This document shows, piece after piece, positions 15,823 through 24,647 of a stretch of 64,000 nucleotides of DNA (the first letter of the stretch is position 1; the number at the start of each line of letters is the position of its first letter). The notes under the pieces were generated by a model. It saw only the letters and a list, made by a program, of their open reading frames with translations, was not told where the DNA came from and did not search any database. The position numbers and the translations under genes are program-made. Origin of the DNA: Acidobacteriota bacterium (GTDB taxonomy: Bacteria > Acidobacteriota > Terriglobia > 20CM-2-55-15); NCBI GenBank assembly GCA_003223875.1, contig QHWY01000100.1, positions 1-64,000 on the forward strand, read 5' to 3'.

Positions 15823-16707
15823 ATGCGTAACGCCGTGTTGCTAATTATCATGAGTTCGGTGTTTGTCTGGGCGCAGACCTCGCCACTATCTCCGGAACAA
15901 CGAGCCACGTTCCATGGGCGACAGAGTGAGGCGGTGGAGCCGTTCCGAATCGTCGGCAACATCTACTATGTGGGCGCGAGAAACATTGCGTCGTACCTCA
16001 TCACCACGCCCGAAGGGCACATCATGATAGACACCGGCACAAAGGAGATGCATGACGTGATCCGGACGAATGTCGAAAAGCTTGGTTTCAAGCTGCAGGA
16101 CATCAAGATACTTCTATCGGGACATGCCCATTTTGATCACGTACAGGGACACGCGGCCATGAAAAGGCTGACGGGCGCGAAAGTTATGGCGATTGGCGAG
16201 GACGCTCGAGCGCTAGAAGCCGGAGCCGACTTGTCACCGCTGGGCGATGAGGGATGGGAGCCGGTCAAGGTCGATCGCGTGTTAAAGGACGGCGACACGG
16301 TCATGCTTGGTGGGACAACATTACGCGCTGTTTTGACACCCGGCCATACGCCGGGATGTACCACGTGGACGACTGGGGTTGAGGAAAAGAGGAGGCCCTA
16401 CTCTGTCGTTTTTCAGGCCTGCGGAGGCCCCAACGCTGGAGTCAAGCTGATTGGGAACTCAAAATTTCCGAGGCTCGTCGAAAACACGCTGCGGACGTTC
16501 CAGGTCCAGGAAACTCTCAAGCCCGACATCTACCTGCCGATGCATCCGGAAACTTATTTTGCCGGCAAGGTCGAACGTATCAAGGCCGGCGAAACACCGC
16601 ATCCGTTGTTCGATCCGGACGCTTACACCAAACTGATTTCCGAGACGGAAGCCAATTTTCAGAAGCGGGTCCAAGAAGAGCGCGCGAAGGCAATTCGGAT
16701 ACAGTGA
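15823..16707 (+). CDS. Subclass B3-like metallo-beta-lactamase fold hydrolase, exported
   Basis: 294 residues with an N-terminal signal peptide (residues 1-18), start supported by GGAGG 7 bases upstream. The zinc-binding motif is GHAHFDHVQG (HxHxDH), with TPGHTPGCTTW for the next His and LPMHPETYF near the end for the last His, the ligand set of subclass B3. True B3 enzymes hydrolyse beta-lactams; many environmental relatives have other or weak activity. ARNIASYLITTPEGHIMIDTG is the family lead-in. It may be a carbapenem-active enzyme, but that cannot be concluded from sequence. Confidence 0.85.
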   Translation: MRNAVLLIIMSSVFVWAQTSPLSPEQRATFHGRQSEAVEPFRIVGNIYYVGARNIASYLITTPEGHIMIDTGTKEMHDVIRTNVEKLGFKLQDIKILLSGHAHFDHVQGHAAMKRLTGAKVMAIGEDARALEAGADLSPLGDEGWEPVKVDRVLKDGDTVMLGGTTLRAVLTPGHTPGCTTWTTGVEEKRRPYSVVFQACGGPNAGVKLIGNSKFPRLVENTLRTFQVQETLKPDIYLPMHPETYFAGKVERIKAGETPHPLFDPDAYTKLISETEANFQKRVQEERAKAIRIQ

Positions 16708-16748
16708 GCAATTTCTTGCGCTTCAGAAATTGCTCGCCGTCCCCGAAT
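16689..16748. repeat. Nested palindrome overlapping the lactamase-fold gene end
   Basis: Inner arms GAGCAATTTCT (16704-16714) and AGAAATTGCTC (16723-16733) are perfect; outer arms CAATTCGG (16689-16696) and CCGAATTG (16741-16748) also pair. The left side overlaps the last codons of the upstream gene. Its CCCCGAATT end resembles the palindrome at 13203-13262, so it may be a related, decayed unit. It may also serve as a terminator. Confidence 0.6.
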
Positions 16749-16770
16749 TGCCCAGCGGTAGTATAGACGT

Positions 16771-17178
16771 ATGGGCGGCACCAATCCTTACGTCAATCAA
16801 GAGGCGCCGGCTCCGGCGACTCAAAAATTTACGATTACTTTTCTGCCCATGAACGTTACCGTGGAAGTGGATCCGGAAAAGATCCCGTTTGGCGTGACTG
16901 GTCTGCCGGGCAGCATTCTGGACATTGCTCTGGCTCACGGTATCAATCTCGATCACGCCTGCGGGGGTGTGTGTGCCTGCTCGACCTGCCACTGTATTGT
17001 GCGCGAAGGTCTGGAAACAATTTCAGAAATGAGCGAGGCTGAGGACGAAGAGCTCTCATTCGCGCCGGGTCTTACCCCCAATAGCCGGCTGAGCTGCCAA
17101 AGCGTTCCCAATGGCACGCGAAACCTTGTTGTGGAAATTCCGAATTGGAACCGGAATGTGGTACGCGAGAGCCATTGA
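16771..17178 (+). CDS. 2Fe-2S ferredoxin, adrenodoxin type
   Basis: 135 residues. The cluster ligands are in HACGGVCACSTCHC and the distal LSCQ, the spacing of ISC-type ferredoxins. The acidic interaction helix (EMSEAEDEELSF) is intact. The first 26 residues form an unusual Pro/Ala-rich extension before MNVTVEVDP; the start could instead be that internal Met at 16849. It is a soluble electron carrier for iron-sulfur assembly or an oxygenase. No isc genes are near. Confidence 0.88.
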   Translation: MGGTNPYVNQEAPAPATQKFTITFLPMNVTVEVDPEKIPFGVTGLPGSILDIALAHGINLDHACGGVCACSTCHCIVREGLETISEMSEAEDEELSFAPGLTPNSRLSCQSVPNGTRNLVVEIPNWNRNVVRESH

Positions 17179-17287
17179 GAAAATCTTTTTAATTCTTCAC
17201 CGAACACGGGTATAAAATGTGGCCGCAATCCTGACACTGGTACAAAATTAGAGATGCGGCTACAGGCCGCTGAAGAGTGAGCTCACG

Positions 17288-18304
17288 ATGAACGCACGAA
17301 AACACGTTTGGGTCTTCGGTAATGGTCTTCTTTGCGTTTTGTGTGCCGGAGTTATATCCATTGCCGCGCACCCGCAGCAAAATCCGCCACAGGAGAATGC
17401 GCAGCCGCAAACTCCTCCAACGGATCCCCAGGATCCACGATTCAAACTCAATGTTGAAGTCGAACTGGTGAACATTACAGCCACGGTCCTCGACGAGCAA
17501 GGCAAGTACATGGATGGGCTGAAGCTCGAAGATTTTCAAGTCTTTGAGGACGGGGAAGAGCAAAAGATTTCCTTCTTTTCACATGACCTGCGCGTGCCGA
17601 TCAGCGTTGGTGTGCTGATCGACAACAGCGGCAGTATGCGCCACAAATTGCAGCAAGCTTTGCAGACGGTACGAGAGATCGCAACTGCGCTCGGCCCGCA
17701 AGATGAAATGTTCGTGATTTCCTTCAATTCCGATGTGGATGTCCGCCATCACTTCACGACCAACATGCAGGAGATTCAGCGCAGCTTCAGGGACATCAAG
17801 GCAGGTGGCGAGACCGCGGCCTACGACGCCATTCAGCTAGCCGTGACGGAAGAAATGAAGAAGGCAAAGCACAACAAAAAGGTTTTGCTCATGGTCACCG
17901 ATGGGTTCGATACCAAAAGCCACATCAATTCGGCGCAGGTTGAAGACGTCCTGAAACGCGCCGAGGTCCTCGTCTACGCTATCGGGATCGATGATGATGA
18001 CGATGACCCGCTCGTTTTACGTAGGACGCGCTATCACATCTATCACTATATGCTTGGCCGCCTCACCAGTATCAGCGGAGGACGCGCCTTCCGTCTCTTT
18101 ACGGGCAGAAACTACGCCTTGAACAGTCTGGCGCAGGTGCTTCTGGAGGAACTGCATCAGCAGTACACGCTCAGTTATTATCCGGTTGTGGGACGGGATA
18201 AGAATGCCTGGCGTCAAGTCGAGGTGAAGGTCAAGAGAGCGGGTTCGCAAATCCGGCACCGTACCGGGTATTACATCAACCAGCCTAGCAAGGCATCAAA
18301 TTAA
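17288..18304 (+). CDS. Secreted VWFA-domain protein (acidobacterial type)
   Basis: 338 residues: an N-terminal signal/anchor, a Pro/Gln-rich linker, an N-terminal beta domain (VELVNITATVLDEQGKYMDGL) and a von Willebrand A domain from about residue 105 with the MIDAS motif DNSGSMRHKL and the MVTDGFDT strand. This architecture is the VWFA-related family that is strongly expanded in Acidobacteria, and is the main phylum clue here. Function is unknown; the fold binds a divalent metal and a protein ligand outside the cytoplasm. It converges with the HD-GYP gene, overlapping by 4 bases. Confidence 0.88.
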   Translation: MNARKHVWVFGNGLLCVLCAGVISIAAHPQQNPPQENAQPQTPPTDPQDPRFKLNVEVELVNITATVLDEQGKYMDGLKLEDFQVFEDGEEQKISFFSHDLRVPISVGVLIDNSGSMRHKLQQALQTVREIATALGPQDEMFVISFNSDVDVRHHFTTNMQEIQRSFRDIKAGGETAAYDAIQLAVTEEMKKAKHNKKVLLMVTDGFDTKSHINSAQVEDVLKRAEVLVYAIGIDDDDDDPLVLRRTRYHIYHYMLGRLTSISGGRAFRLFTGRNYALNSLAQVLLEELHQQYTLSYYPVVGRDKNAWRQVEVKVKRAGSQIRHRTGYYINQPSKASN

Positions 18305-19389
18305 AGCACGGCAAAATAGTCGCCGCGCGGTCTGCTGGCCATCTCGAGGCGCGCGCGGTCGAATTGTATGCGCGCGTCGATAGCGATTTCCACAAGAGCG
18401 GGATCGAATTGAGTTCCGGCATTGCGTTTGATTTCGTCCAATGCCTCGTTTGTAGTCATGGCACGGCGGTAAGGCCGATCACTTGTTATGGCGTCAAACG
18501 TGTCGGCGATGAAAATGAATCGCGACTCTAGCGGGATCATCTCTGCTTTCAAGCCGTTTGGATAGCCTTTTCCGTCAAACCGCTCATGATGATGCCGCAC
18601 CGCCGGCTCGACATTGAATCCGTAGAGCGTACGCACAATACGTCCACCGATCTCCGGATGCGTTTGGATCTCACAGTACTCATGCACGTCAAGCGCGACG
18701 GGTTTGCATAGCACCTCGCTGCGTACACCGATCTTGCCGATGTCGTGCAAGATGGCTCCCATTCTCAGGTTGAAGATCCACTTTTCGTCGAATCCCCCAT
18801 GCCGCCGGGCCAGCAATTCTGCGTAGCGTTCCACGCGGTCGCAATGTCCGGCGGTATACGCATCTTTCGCTTCTATTGATTTGGCGTGCGCCCGGACCGA
18901 GGAGACCAGAATCTTCCTCATTTCTTCTTCGTGATGAACCAGAATGTGCTGCTTTTCGGACTCGCTCTTGTGGAGCAACTGCTCGAGATGCGTCCGCTCC
19001 TGTTCGTGCTGGCGCAAAATGCGCCGGCGCTCCGTCGCGCGTTCCAGGCTTGTTTCGAGTTCAGCGAGCGTAAAGGGTTTGTTCAAAAAATCGAATGCGC
19101 CCGCCCGAAGAGCTGCGACGGTTGTCGCGGAATCGGCGAATCCGGTCAAGAGGACCGAAACGATCGTGGGATCGATGCGGGAAAGCCGTTGGACAAGCTC
19201 GACGCCGCCGACCTCCGGCATCCGCAAGTCCGTGTACACCAAACCGTATTGGGAGGGATCGCGTTCGATGTGCTTCAGTGCGGCCCGTCCATTTTCCGCG
19301 ACTTCCGCTTCCATCCCTTTGGACCGAACGGCATCCGCCAGTGCGTTGCGGTAATGGCTCTCATCATCGACGACTAAGACGCGTTCCAT
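18301..19389 (-). CDS. HD-GYP domain response regulator
   Basis: 362 residues. An N-terminal receiver (VLVVDDESHYRNAL, Asp in VYTDLRMP, Lys in LNKPF) is joined by a coiled coil (residues about 125-165) to an HD-GYP domain with ILHDIGKIG and HHERFDGKGYPNGL. HD-GYP domains hydrolyse cyclic di-GMP, so phosphorylation probably controls c-di-GMP turnover. It is 42 bases downstream of the sigma-54 regulator gene on the same strand, beside the flagellar locus. Confidence 0.92.
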   Translation of the reverse strand: MERVLVVDDESHYRNALADAVRSKGMEAEVAENGRAALKHIERDPSQYGLVYTDLRMPEVGGVELVQRLSRIDPTIVSVLLTGFADSATTVAALRAGAFDFLNKPFTLAELETSLERATERRRILRQHEQERTHLEQLLHKSESEKQHILVHHEEEMRKILVSSVRAHAKSIEAKDAYTAGHCDRVERYAELLARRHGGFDEKWIFNLRMGAILHDIGKIGVRSEVLCKPVALDVHEYCEIQTHPEIGGRIVRTLYGFNVEPAVRHHHERFDGKGYPNGLKAEMIPLESRFIFIADTFDAITSDRPYRRAMTTNEALDEIKRNAGTQFDPALVEIAIDARIQFDRARLEMASRPRGDYFAVL

Positions 19390-19431
19390 GGCAGTCTTAT
19401 CGTCGGACGCCGAAGGTGCCTTTAGCCGCAG

Positions 19432-20835
19432 TTACGCACGCGCCGCCATATGCTCGATCAGGCCGATACGTTTGATCTTTTCAATGAGAGTTGTACGCTT
19501 CAGATTCAGCAATTTCGCGGCAAGTTTCTTGTTACCGTTGGTTTTACGGAGGCTCTGAAGAATCAATTCCCGCTCCATGTCGGTGACGACATCCTGGAAA
19601 TTGATGCCCCCTTCGGGAATTTCAATCAACGGGACGAAGTTCAAGGAGTCACGATTTTGAATTTCTGCTGGCAAGTCCGCCGGAAGAAGTGCCGGCCTGT
19701 TAGCAGTCAATGCAACCATGCGCTCGACGATATTCTCCAATTGCCGAACATTGCCCGGCCAGTCATATGCCATCAACGCTTTGAGGACCTGAGGTGAGAT
19801 AGTCTTCAGATCGAGTTTGTGCGTTTCGCAGAAATGTTCGATGAAGCGCTGCACCAACAAAGGAATATCTTCGCGCCGTTCGCTCAGCGGCGGCAGATCG
19901 ATCGGGATAACATTCAACCGGTAATAAAGGTCTTCGCGGAAGGTACCGTCTTTGACCATCTGTTCGAGGTTAGAACTTGTTGCCGCAACGATGCGAACGT
20001 CCACTTTCACAGTGCTGTTACCGCCAACTCGTTCGAACTCGCGTTCCTGCAGTACGCGCAACAATTTCACTTGAAGCGCTACCGGCATGTTGCCGATTTC
20101 ATCCAGGAAAATCGTTCCGCCGTTGGCTTGCTCGAATCGACCGATACGTGTCTGAACTGCGCCAGTAAAGGCGCCTTTCACATGCCCGAATAATTCCGAT
20201 TCCAACAGGTTTTCAGGAATTGCGCCGCAGTTGATGCTGACCATCTTCTGGTCCTTGCGCGGGCTGTTGAAATGAATCGCTTTTGCGATCAGCTCTTTCC
20301 CGGTGCCGGTTTCACCCTGGATCAGTACGGTGCTGGTCAACCCAGCGATGGTCTCGACCAATTCAAAGATCCGCTTCATCGCGCGTCCGGTGCCGATGAT
20401 GTTATTGAAGCCGTATCGTTCATCCAACTGCTTGCGGAGGTACTGATTTTCGAAGCGGAGGTGGCGTTCCTTGAGCCCCTTCCGAACCATGATCGGAAGC
20501 TCGACTAACTTGAACGGCTTTGTCAGGTAGTTATAGGCACCTTTTTTAATCGCGCTCACGGCGGTTTCGATGGTGCCGTAGCCGGTGATGACGATGCCGA
20601 TGATTTCCGGATATCGAACCATCGACTCTTCCAACAGCTCGACACCCGTCTTTCCGGGGAGATTGTGATCCGTGATCAGGACGTCGTAGGCCGTCTGGGA
20701 CAATTTATCGGCAGCTTCCTCCGCGGACCCTGCCTGATCGACCTCAAACCCGTCGAGTGTCAAAACGTCGACAATAGCCTTCCGAAGATCTTCTTCGTCG
20801 TCGACTACCAGGATTTGTTCCCTGTTGATATCCAT
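19432..20835 (-). CDS. NtrC-family sigma-54-dependent response regulator
   Basis: 467 residues: receiver domain (residues 1-120, phospho-acceptor Asp in [10 protein letters not shown]), AAA+ domain with [14 protein letters not shown], the sigma-54-contacting GAFTGA and ATSSNLEQM, and a Fis-type C-terminal helix-turn-helix ([21 protein letters not shown]). It activates sigma-54 promoters after phosphorylation. Placement next to a second such regulator and the flagellar genes suggests a role in motility control, but acetate, nitrogen or envelope targets are possible. Confidence 0.93.
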   Translation of the reverse strand: MDINREQILVVDDEEDLRKAIVDVLTLDGFEVDQAGSAEEAADKLSQTAYDVLITDHNLPGKTGVELLEESMVRYPEIIGIVITGYGTIETAVSAIKKGAYNYLTKPFKLVELPIMVRKGLKERHLRFENQYLRKQLDERYGFNNIIGTGRAMKRIFELVETIAGLTSTVLIQGETGTGKELIAKAIHFNSPRKDQKMVSINCGAIPENLLESELFGHVKGAFTGAVQTRIGRFEQANGGTIFLDEIGNMPVALQVKLLRVLQEREFERVGGNSTVKVDVRIVAATSSNLEQMVKDGTFREDLYYRLNVIPIDLPPLSERREDIPLLVQRFIEHFCETHKLDLKTISPQVLKALMAYDWPGNVRQLENIVERMVALTANRPALLPADLPAEIQNRDSLNFVPLIEIPEGGINFQDVVTDMERELILQSLRKTNGNKKLAAKLLNLKRTTLIEKIKRIGLIEHMAARA

Positions 20836-20899
20836 ATCTCTAGCCTCCTGCTAAGAATTTGTCGATTACACCTATGGGGATCCTAAAGATTTCAAGAAA

Positions 20900-21448
20900 T
20901 TGGCCGATACAGGGGATATGGTGAACATTGCTGAGCTGTTTCCAGGGAAAGTTCGCATTCTCGTCGTAGACGATGACAGTGACTTGAGATTGACGCTTTG
21001 CGAATATCTGGAGTCAAGCAATTTCAATGTCTTATCAGCGCGCGACGGCTCAGAAGCCATCCATCTTTTGCAGTCCCAGAGATCCAACTTCGACATCATA
21101 TTCACCGACCTCGTTATGCCGTCCGGCCCGGACGGGGTGGAGGTGCTGAAGGTCGCGAAGCAATTCTATCCGTCGAGCTATGTCGTTGTAATGACAGGCT
21201 ATTCTTCCATTGAAACTGCCATCGAGTCCATCCGGTGCGGTGCCTTCGATTACCTCACCAAGCCGTTCAAACTCGCTCAAATCGACATTATCGTGAACCG
21301 GATTCTCGAGTACCTCGCAATGCTTGACGATAACAAGAGGTTATCCGCCAAACTGGCCGTGATTACTGAAAAATCCACGACGATCGATGCCAGGCTCGAA
21401 CGAATCGAACTCCTACTCAGCAGCCTCATTGCCAAAGTTCCGACATAG
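20900..21448 (+). CDS. Single-domain response regulator
   Basis: 182 residues, or 176 from the ATG at 20918. One receiver domain is preceded by a short lead and followed by a coiled-coil tail of about 45 residues (LEYLAMLDDNKRLSAKL to the end). Phosphorylation-site Asp is in IIFTDLVMP and the conserved Lys in YLTKPFK. There is no output domain, so it probably acts by protein contact. It is divergent from the sigma-54 regulator with 64 bases between, and precedes the histidine kinase. Confidence 0.88.
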   Translation: MADTGDMVNIAELFPGKVRILVVDDDSDLRLTLCEYLESSNFNVLSARDGSEAIHLLQSQRSNFDIIFTDLVMPSGPDGVEVLKVAKQFYPSSYVVVMTGYSSIETAIESIRCGAFDYLTKPFKLAQIDIIVNRILEYLAMLDDNKRLSAKLAVITEKSTTIDARLERIELLLSSLIAKVPT

Positions 21449-21590
21449 TCCAAGACATTGACATTGTTGGATTGTTGACAGCAGCCTCGGCTTGCTACCT
21501 GTCAAACAGCCGTCAAATGGGGTGTTTTGTTGTCAGGAGTTCGACGCTTCCGTGCGTTGAACTAGGCAAAAATTGCCCTAAGTCTATGGT

Positions 21591-22463
21591 TTGCCTATGC
21601 ACACGTTTGTGGCACTCCGACTGCCCATACCGGCCGCGATGAGTGGGAACGCAATCACCCTTGAAGACCTTTTACTGAGATTTCAGTCGGCTTCGGAATC
21701 TCTGGAACGTTCGTACCGGGAACTCCAAGGACGGGTTCAAGCTCTCACAGCGGAGCTGGAGAGAGAACGGGAAGAACGGATTCGGCTGGAACGGCTGGCA
21801 GCGATGGGTGAAATGGCCATGGAGTTGGCGCATGAAATTAGAAATCCACTCGGAAGCATTGAACTCTACGCGTCGATGCTCGATGGCGACTACGCTGAAC
21901 AGATCGTGCGGAGTGTACGTTTGCTGAATCACTCGGTCACGAACGTTCTTCAGTTCGGTAGGCCCGTTGTGCCGGAGCCGGAACGGATGTCGGTGAGCCG
22001 GTTACTCGAAGGGATTCGAGTCTTTCTTCAGCCGATCGCACAGCAAAAGCGGATTCGAATCGTAACGGATTGTGACTCGGAATGCCTGGCTGTTGCCGAT
22101 CAGGAGCTGCTGCACAGGATGTTGCTGAACCTTGTACTCAATGCAGTTCGCGAGACCCCCATGGATGGAACGGTGCGCCTTTCGGGGCGAGTCGCAGGAA
22201 GCGACGTGTTGATCGCGGTCGAAGATTCGGGACCGGGAATTCAGGAAGAACGACTGGCCCGGATCTTTGACCCGATGTTCTCTACAAGCCGCGAGGGATG
22301 CGGCCTGGGGCTTCCGATCGTCAAGAAGATTGTCGAAAGCCATAACGGAACAATTACGGTCAGCTCGCGAAACGGAACGAAATTTTTGATTCGGATACCA
22401 GCCAACATGCGTGGGGGGACCGGCCAATGCCAGTCCAAGGAGGCCGCCATTGGGAGCGCGTAG
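21591..22463 (+). CDS. Sensor histidine kinase, FlrB/FleS-like
   Basis: 290 residues, without transmembrane segments. A coiled coil (SASESLERSYRELQGRVQAL) leads to the phospho-acceptor His in ELAHEIRNPLGSIELYASML and the ATPase domain with NLVLNAVRE, VEDSGPGI and GCGLGLPIVKKIV. Soluble architecture and location just upstream of a sigma-54 activator and flgB match the FlrB/FlrC or FleS/FleR pair that fires class III flagellar genes. No PAS domain is clear. Start may be the second Met in the leader. Confidence 0.88.
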   Translation: MPMHTFVALRLPIPAAMSGNAITLEDLLLRFQSASESLERSYRELQGRVQALTAELEREREERIRLERLAAMGEMAMELAHEIRNPLGSIELYASMLDGDYAEQIVRSVRLLNHSVTNVLQFGRPVVPEPERMSVSRLLEGIRVFLQPIAQQKRIRIVTDCDSECLAVADQELLHRMLLNLVLNAVRETPMDGTVRLSGRVAGSDVLIAVEDSGPGIQEERLARIFDPMFSTSREGCGLGLPIVKKIVESHNGTITVSSRNGTKFLIRIPANMRGGTGQCQSKEAAIGSA

Positions 22464-22563
22464 CGCGACCAGTAACGGCGGTGTACCAGCTAAGGTTGGC
22501 CGCGCGAAGCGCGAGCCCGATAGAGTGAAGCCGTAAACAAATGCCCGACGCTAAACATGGAGG
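22464..22563. repeat. Short palindromic repeat region between kinase and regulator
   Basis: The 100-bp gap holds GC-rich inverted pieces. The 20 bases at 22503-22522 (GCGAAGCGCGAGCCCGATAG) match 51070-51089 inside flhF at 19 positions. This marks a dispersed repeat family. No gene is seen here. Confidence 0.6.
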
Positions 22564-22569
22564 TTGCGC

Positions 22570-23889
22570 TTGAGCCGGTTGCTCGTTGTTGACGACGATA
22601 TTCAGATGCTCTCCGCGCTTGAAGCGGCGCTGCGCCGGAAGGGACACACGGTGGAGACGGCATCGAATGGATTCGTTGCCATTTCCAAGTTAGAGAAAGC
22701 CCCCTTTCAAGCCATCATTACCGACCTTCGGATGCCGGGGATGGATGGTCTGGAGCTGCTTCAGCAGGTGCGGCGCACCAGACCTTCGTTGCCTGTCGTC
22801 GTTTTATCGGCGTATGGCACCGTGCCTACTGCCGTCGATGCGATGAAGGCAGGCGCAAGCGACTTTCTTCTAAAACCCTTTTCGCACACCGCACTCGATG
22901 AGATCCTCAACCAACACGTAGCCGCCGGCGGCGGTCCACTGACCGGTAGTCCGCGTTCGTCGGCCGAATCGACAGAAATCATTACGCAGAATTCTCTAAT
23001 GCTGTCGCTCTTGGATCAGGCAACCCAAGCCGCAAAGACGAATGCCACGATTCTCGTACAAGCGGAAAGCGGCACCGGCAAGGAATTACTCGCGCGATGG
23101 ATACACAAAAATAGCGCGAACCATAACGGTCCTTTCGTTGCGGTAAACTGCGCAGCGCTTCCGGAAAACTTGCTCGAATCCGAGCTTTTCGGCTACGAGA
23201 AAGGCGCGTTCACAGGAGCGAACAATTTCAAGCCCGGTAAGTTCGAACTGGCGCAGAACGGAACCATCCTGCTCGACGAAATCGGCGAGATGGCGCCGCT
23301 ACTCCAAGCAAAGCTTCTACGCGTCCTGCAAGAACAAGAAGTCGACCGCATCGGCGGCAAACGTCCCATTCCCATCCGCGTCCGGGTGATCGCCACCACG
23401 AACAAAGAGCTGAGAAAACTGATCGCACGCGGACAATTTCGCGAAGATCTATTCTTCCGCCTGAATGTCGTTCCGCTGCGCGTTCCTCCGCTACGTGACC
23501 GCAAGGACGACATCGCCGTACTTACTGAACATTTCGTCAAGAAATATGGTGCTCCGAGCCAGCCCGATGCAGAAACCCTGGAGTTGCTCCAGCGCTATGG
23601 TTGGCCCGGTAACGTACGGGAACTCGAGAACATCATTCACAGATCGTTCGCGTTACGCGGCCGTCTGAAGATTGCACCTGCAGACTTGTTCGATCAGAGT
23701 GTTGAATCGCCGGAAGCCGCCTTGCAAGCCGGACAATCCGTCGGTGAAATGGAGCGCAAGCTCATCATGACGACACTCGAGCAGACCGACGGCAATAGGA
23801 CTCACGCGGCGAGATTGTTGGGTATCTCGCTTCGGACGCTGCGAAACAAACTTCGCGAATACCGGGTAGAGGAGGCGGCAGCCAGATGA
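22570..23889 (+). CDS. NtrC-family sigma-54-dependent regulator, FlrC-like
   Basis: About 439 residues. The start is placed at the TTG at 22570, 6 bases after GGAGG; a TTG at 22564 would give two more residues but sits on the binding site. Receiver (LLVVDDDIQML, Asp in IITDLRMPG, Lys in LLKPFS), AAA+ with AESGTGKELLARWI, GAFTGA and ATTNKELRKL, and C-terminal Fis helix-turn-helix (THAARLLGISLRTLRNKL). Its stop overlaps flgB by 4 bases, so kinase, regulator and rod gene form one operon. Confidence 0.9.
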   Translation: MSRLLVVDDDIQMLSALEAALRRKGHTVETASNGFVAISKLEKAPFQAIITDLRMPGMDGLELLQQVRRTRPSLPVVVLSAYGTVPTAVDAMKAGASDFLLKPFSHTALDEILNQHVAAGGGPLTGSPRSSAESTEIITQNSLMLSLLDQATQAAKTNATILVQAESGTGKELLARWIHKNSANHNGPFVAVNCAALPENLLESELFGYEKGAFTGANNFKPGKFELAQNGTILLDEIGEMAPLLQAKLLRVLQEQEVDRIGGKRPIPIRVRVIATTNKELRKLIARGQFREDLFFRLNVVPLRVPPLRDRKDDIAVLTEHFVKKYGAPSQPDAETLELLQRYGWPGNVRELENIIHRSFALRGRLKIAPADLFDQSVESPEAALQAGQSVGEMERKLIMTTLEQTDGNRTHAARLLGISLRTLRNKLREYRVEEAAAR

Positions 23890-24272
23890 TCAATCCCAGC
23901 GATGCTTCTTTCTTTCCTGCGCTGCAGCACCTTTTGTCATGGACATCCAAGCGGCAGCAGGCCTTAGCAGGCAATGTCGCCAATATGGATACCCCCGGCT
24001 ACCAGGCACGCGACTACAGTTTCGAGCAGGAACTGGCGACGATGAACCTCACAACGACGGCACCGAACCATATTGCACCGTTAGAGGACACAGCTCACTC
24101 CCGTATGTACCAAGTGCATACCAGGCTGAAGCCCAATGGAAACAACGTCGACCTGGAGCGCGAAATGACGGAGATCACCAAGAATGGTCTTCAGTACATC
24201 ACGCTCGTCCAGTACTTGAATCAGAAAATCCGAACCCTGCGTGCCGCAATTAACGAGGGAGGGAAGGTTTAG
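23886..24272 (+). CDS. flgB: Flagellar proximal rod protein FlgB
   Basis: FlgB is the innermost rod subunit on the MS ring. 128 residues, near the usual length. N-terminal amphipathic rod motif LAGNVANMDTPGYQARD is present, and the C-terminal helix LQYITLVQYLNQKIRTLRAAINEG is complete. It overlaps the upstream regulator by 4 bases. Unlike the other rod genes in this window it shows no internal loss. Confidence 0.93.
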   Translation: MINPSDASFFPALQHLLSWTSKRQQALAGNVANMDTPGYQARDYSFEQELATMNLTTTAPNHIAPLEDTAHSRMYQVHTRLKPNGNNVDLEREMTEITKNGLQYITLVQYLNQKIRTLRAAINEGGKV

Positions 24273-24275
24273 CGT

Positions 24276-24329
24276 ATGAATCGCATCGTGAAAACGATGA
24301 TCAATCGAACGCTGGACATCGGGAGATAA
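24276..24329 (+). pseudogene. flgC: flgC remnant: start plus last 15 codons
   Basis: Between flgB and fliE, where flgC is expected, only a 17-codon frame remains: MN followed by RIVKTMINRTLDIGR and TAA. The tail matches the conserved FlgC C-terminus (type: ATKSM..RALDIG). A full flgC is about 140 codons, so about 120 are absent, although start, stop and intergenic spacing look untouched. The product cannot form a rod subunit. Confidence 0.72.
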
Positions 24330-24330
24330 G

Positions 24331-24627
24331 ATGAGCGATTTCAGAGTCTACAACAACCTTCCCCGGATTATGCCGCCGGCAGCGGCGCCCGACCGGCAAC
24401 CTTCCGGTCCGTCCTCATTCGGCAAACTTCTCAATGAGGCCGTTCAGCAGGTCCATGATGTCGAGAAGGGATCACAAGGCGAGCTTCAAAAATTTCTGAG
24501 CAATGAATCCGACGTTCATTCCGTGATGATCGCGTTAGAGAAAGCAGACCTCTCGTTCCAAGTCATGATGCAGGTGCGCAACAAGATCGTCCAAGCGTAC
24601 CAAGAACTAATGAAATCTCAGGTGTAA
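24331..24627 (+). CDS. fliE: Flagellar hook-basal body protein FliE
   Basis: FliE couples the MS ring to the rod and is exported by the flagellar type III system. 98 residues, normal length. A proline-rich N-terminus is followed by SSFGKLLNEAVQQVHDVE and the conserved C-terminal rod-like helix DVHSVMIALEKADLSFQVMMQVRNKIVQAYQE (in part). One base separates it from the flgC remnant stop. Confidence 0.92.
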   Translation: MSDFRVYNNLPRIMPPAAAPDRQPSGPSSFGKLLNEAVQQVHDVEKGSQGELQKFLSNESDVHSVMIALEKADLSFQVMMQVRNKIVQAYQELMKSQV

Positions 24628-24647
24628 CCCGAGGATCGTAATCGAGG

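Noticed and set aside
21571-21590. Small inverted repeat GGCAAAAATTGCC before the kinase as an operator
   Set aside because: A 5-bp arm repeat is common by chance; no related copies seen.
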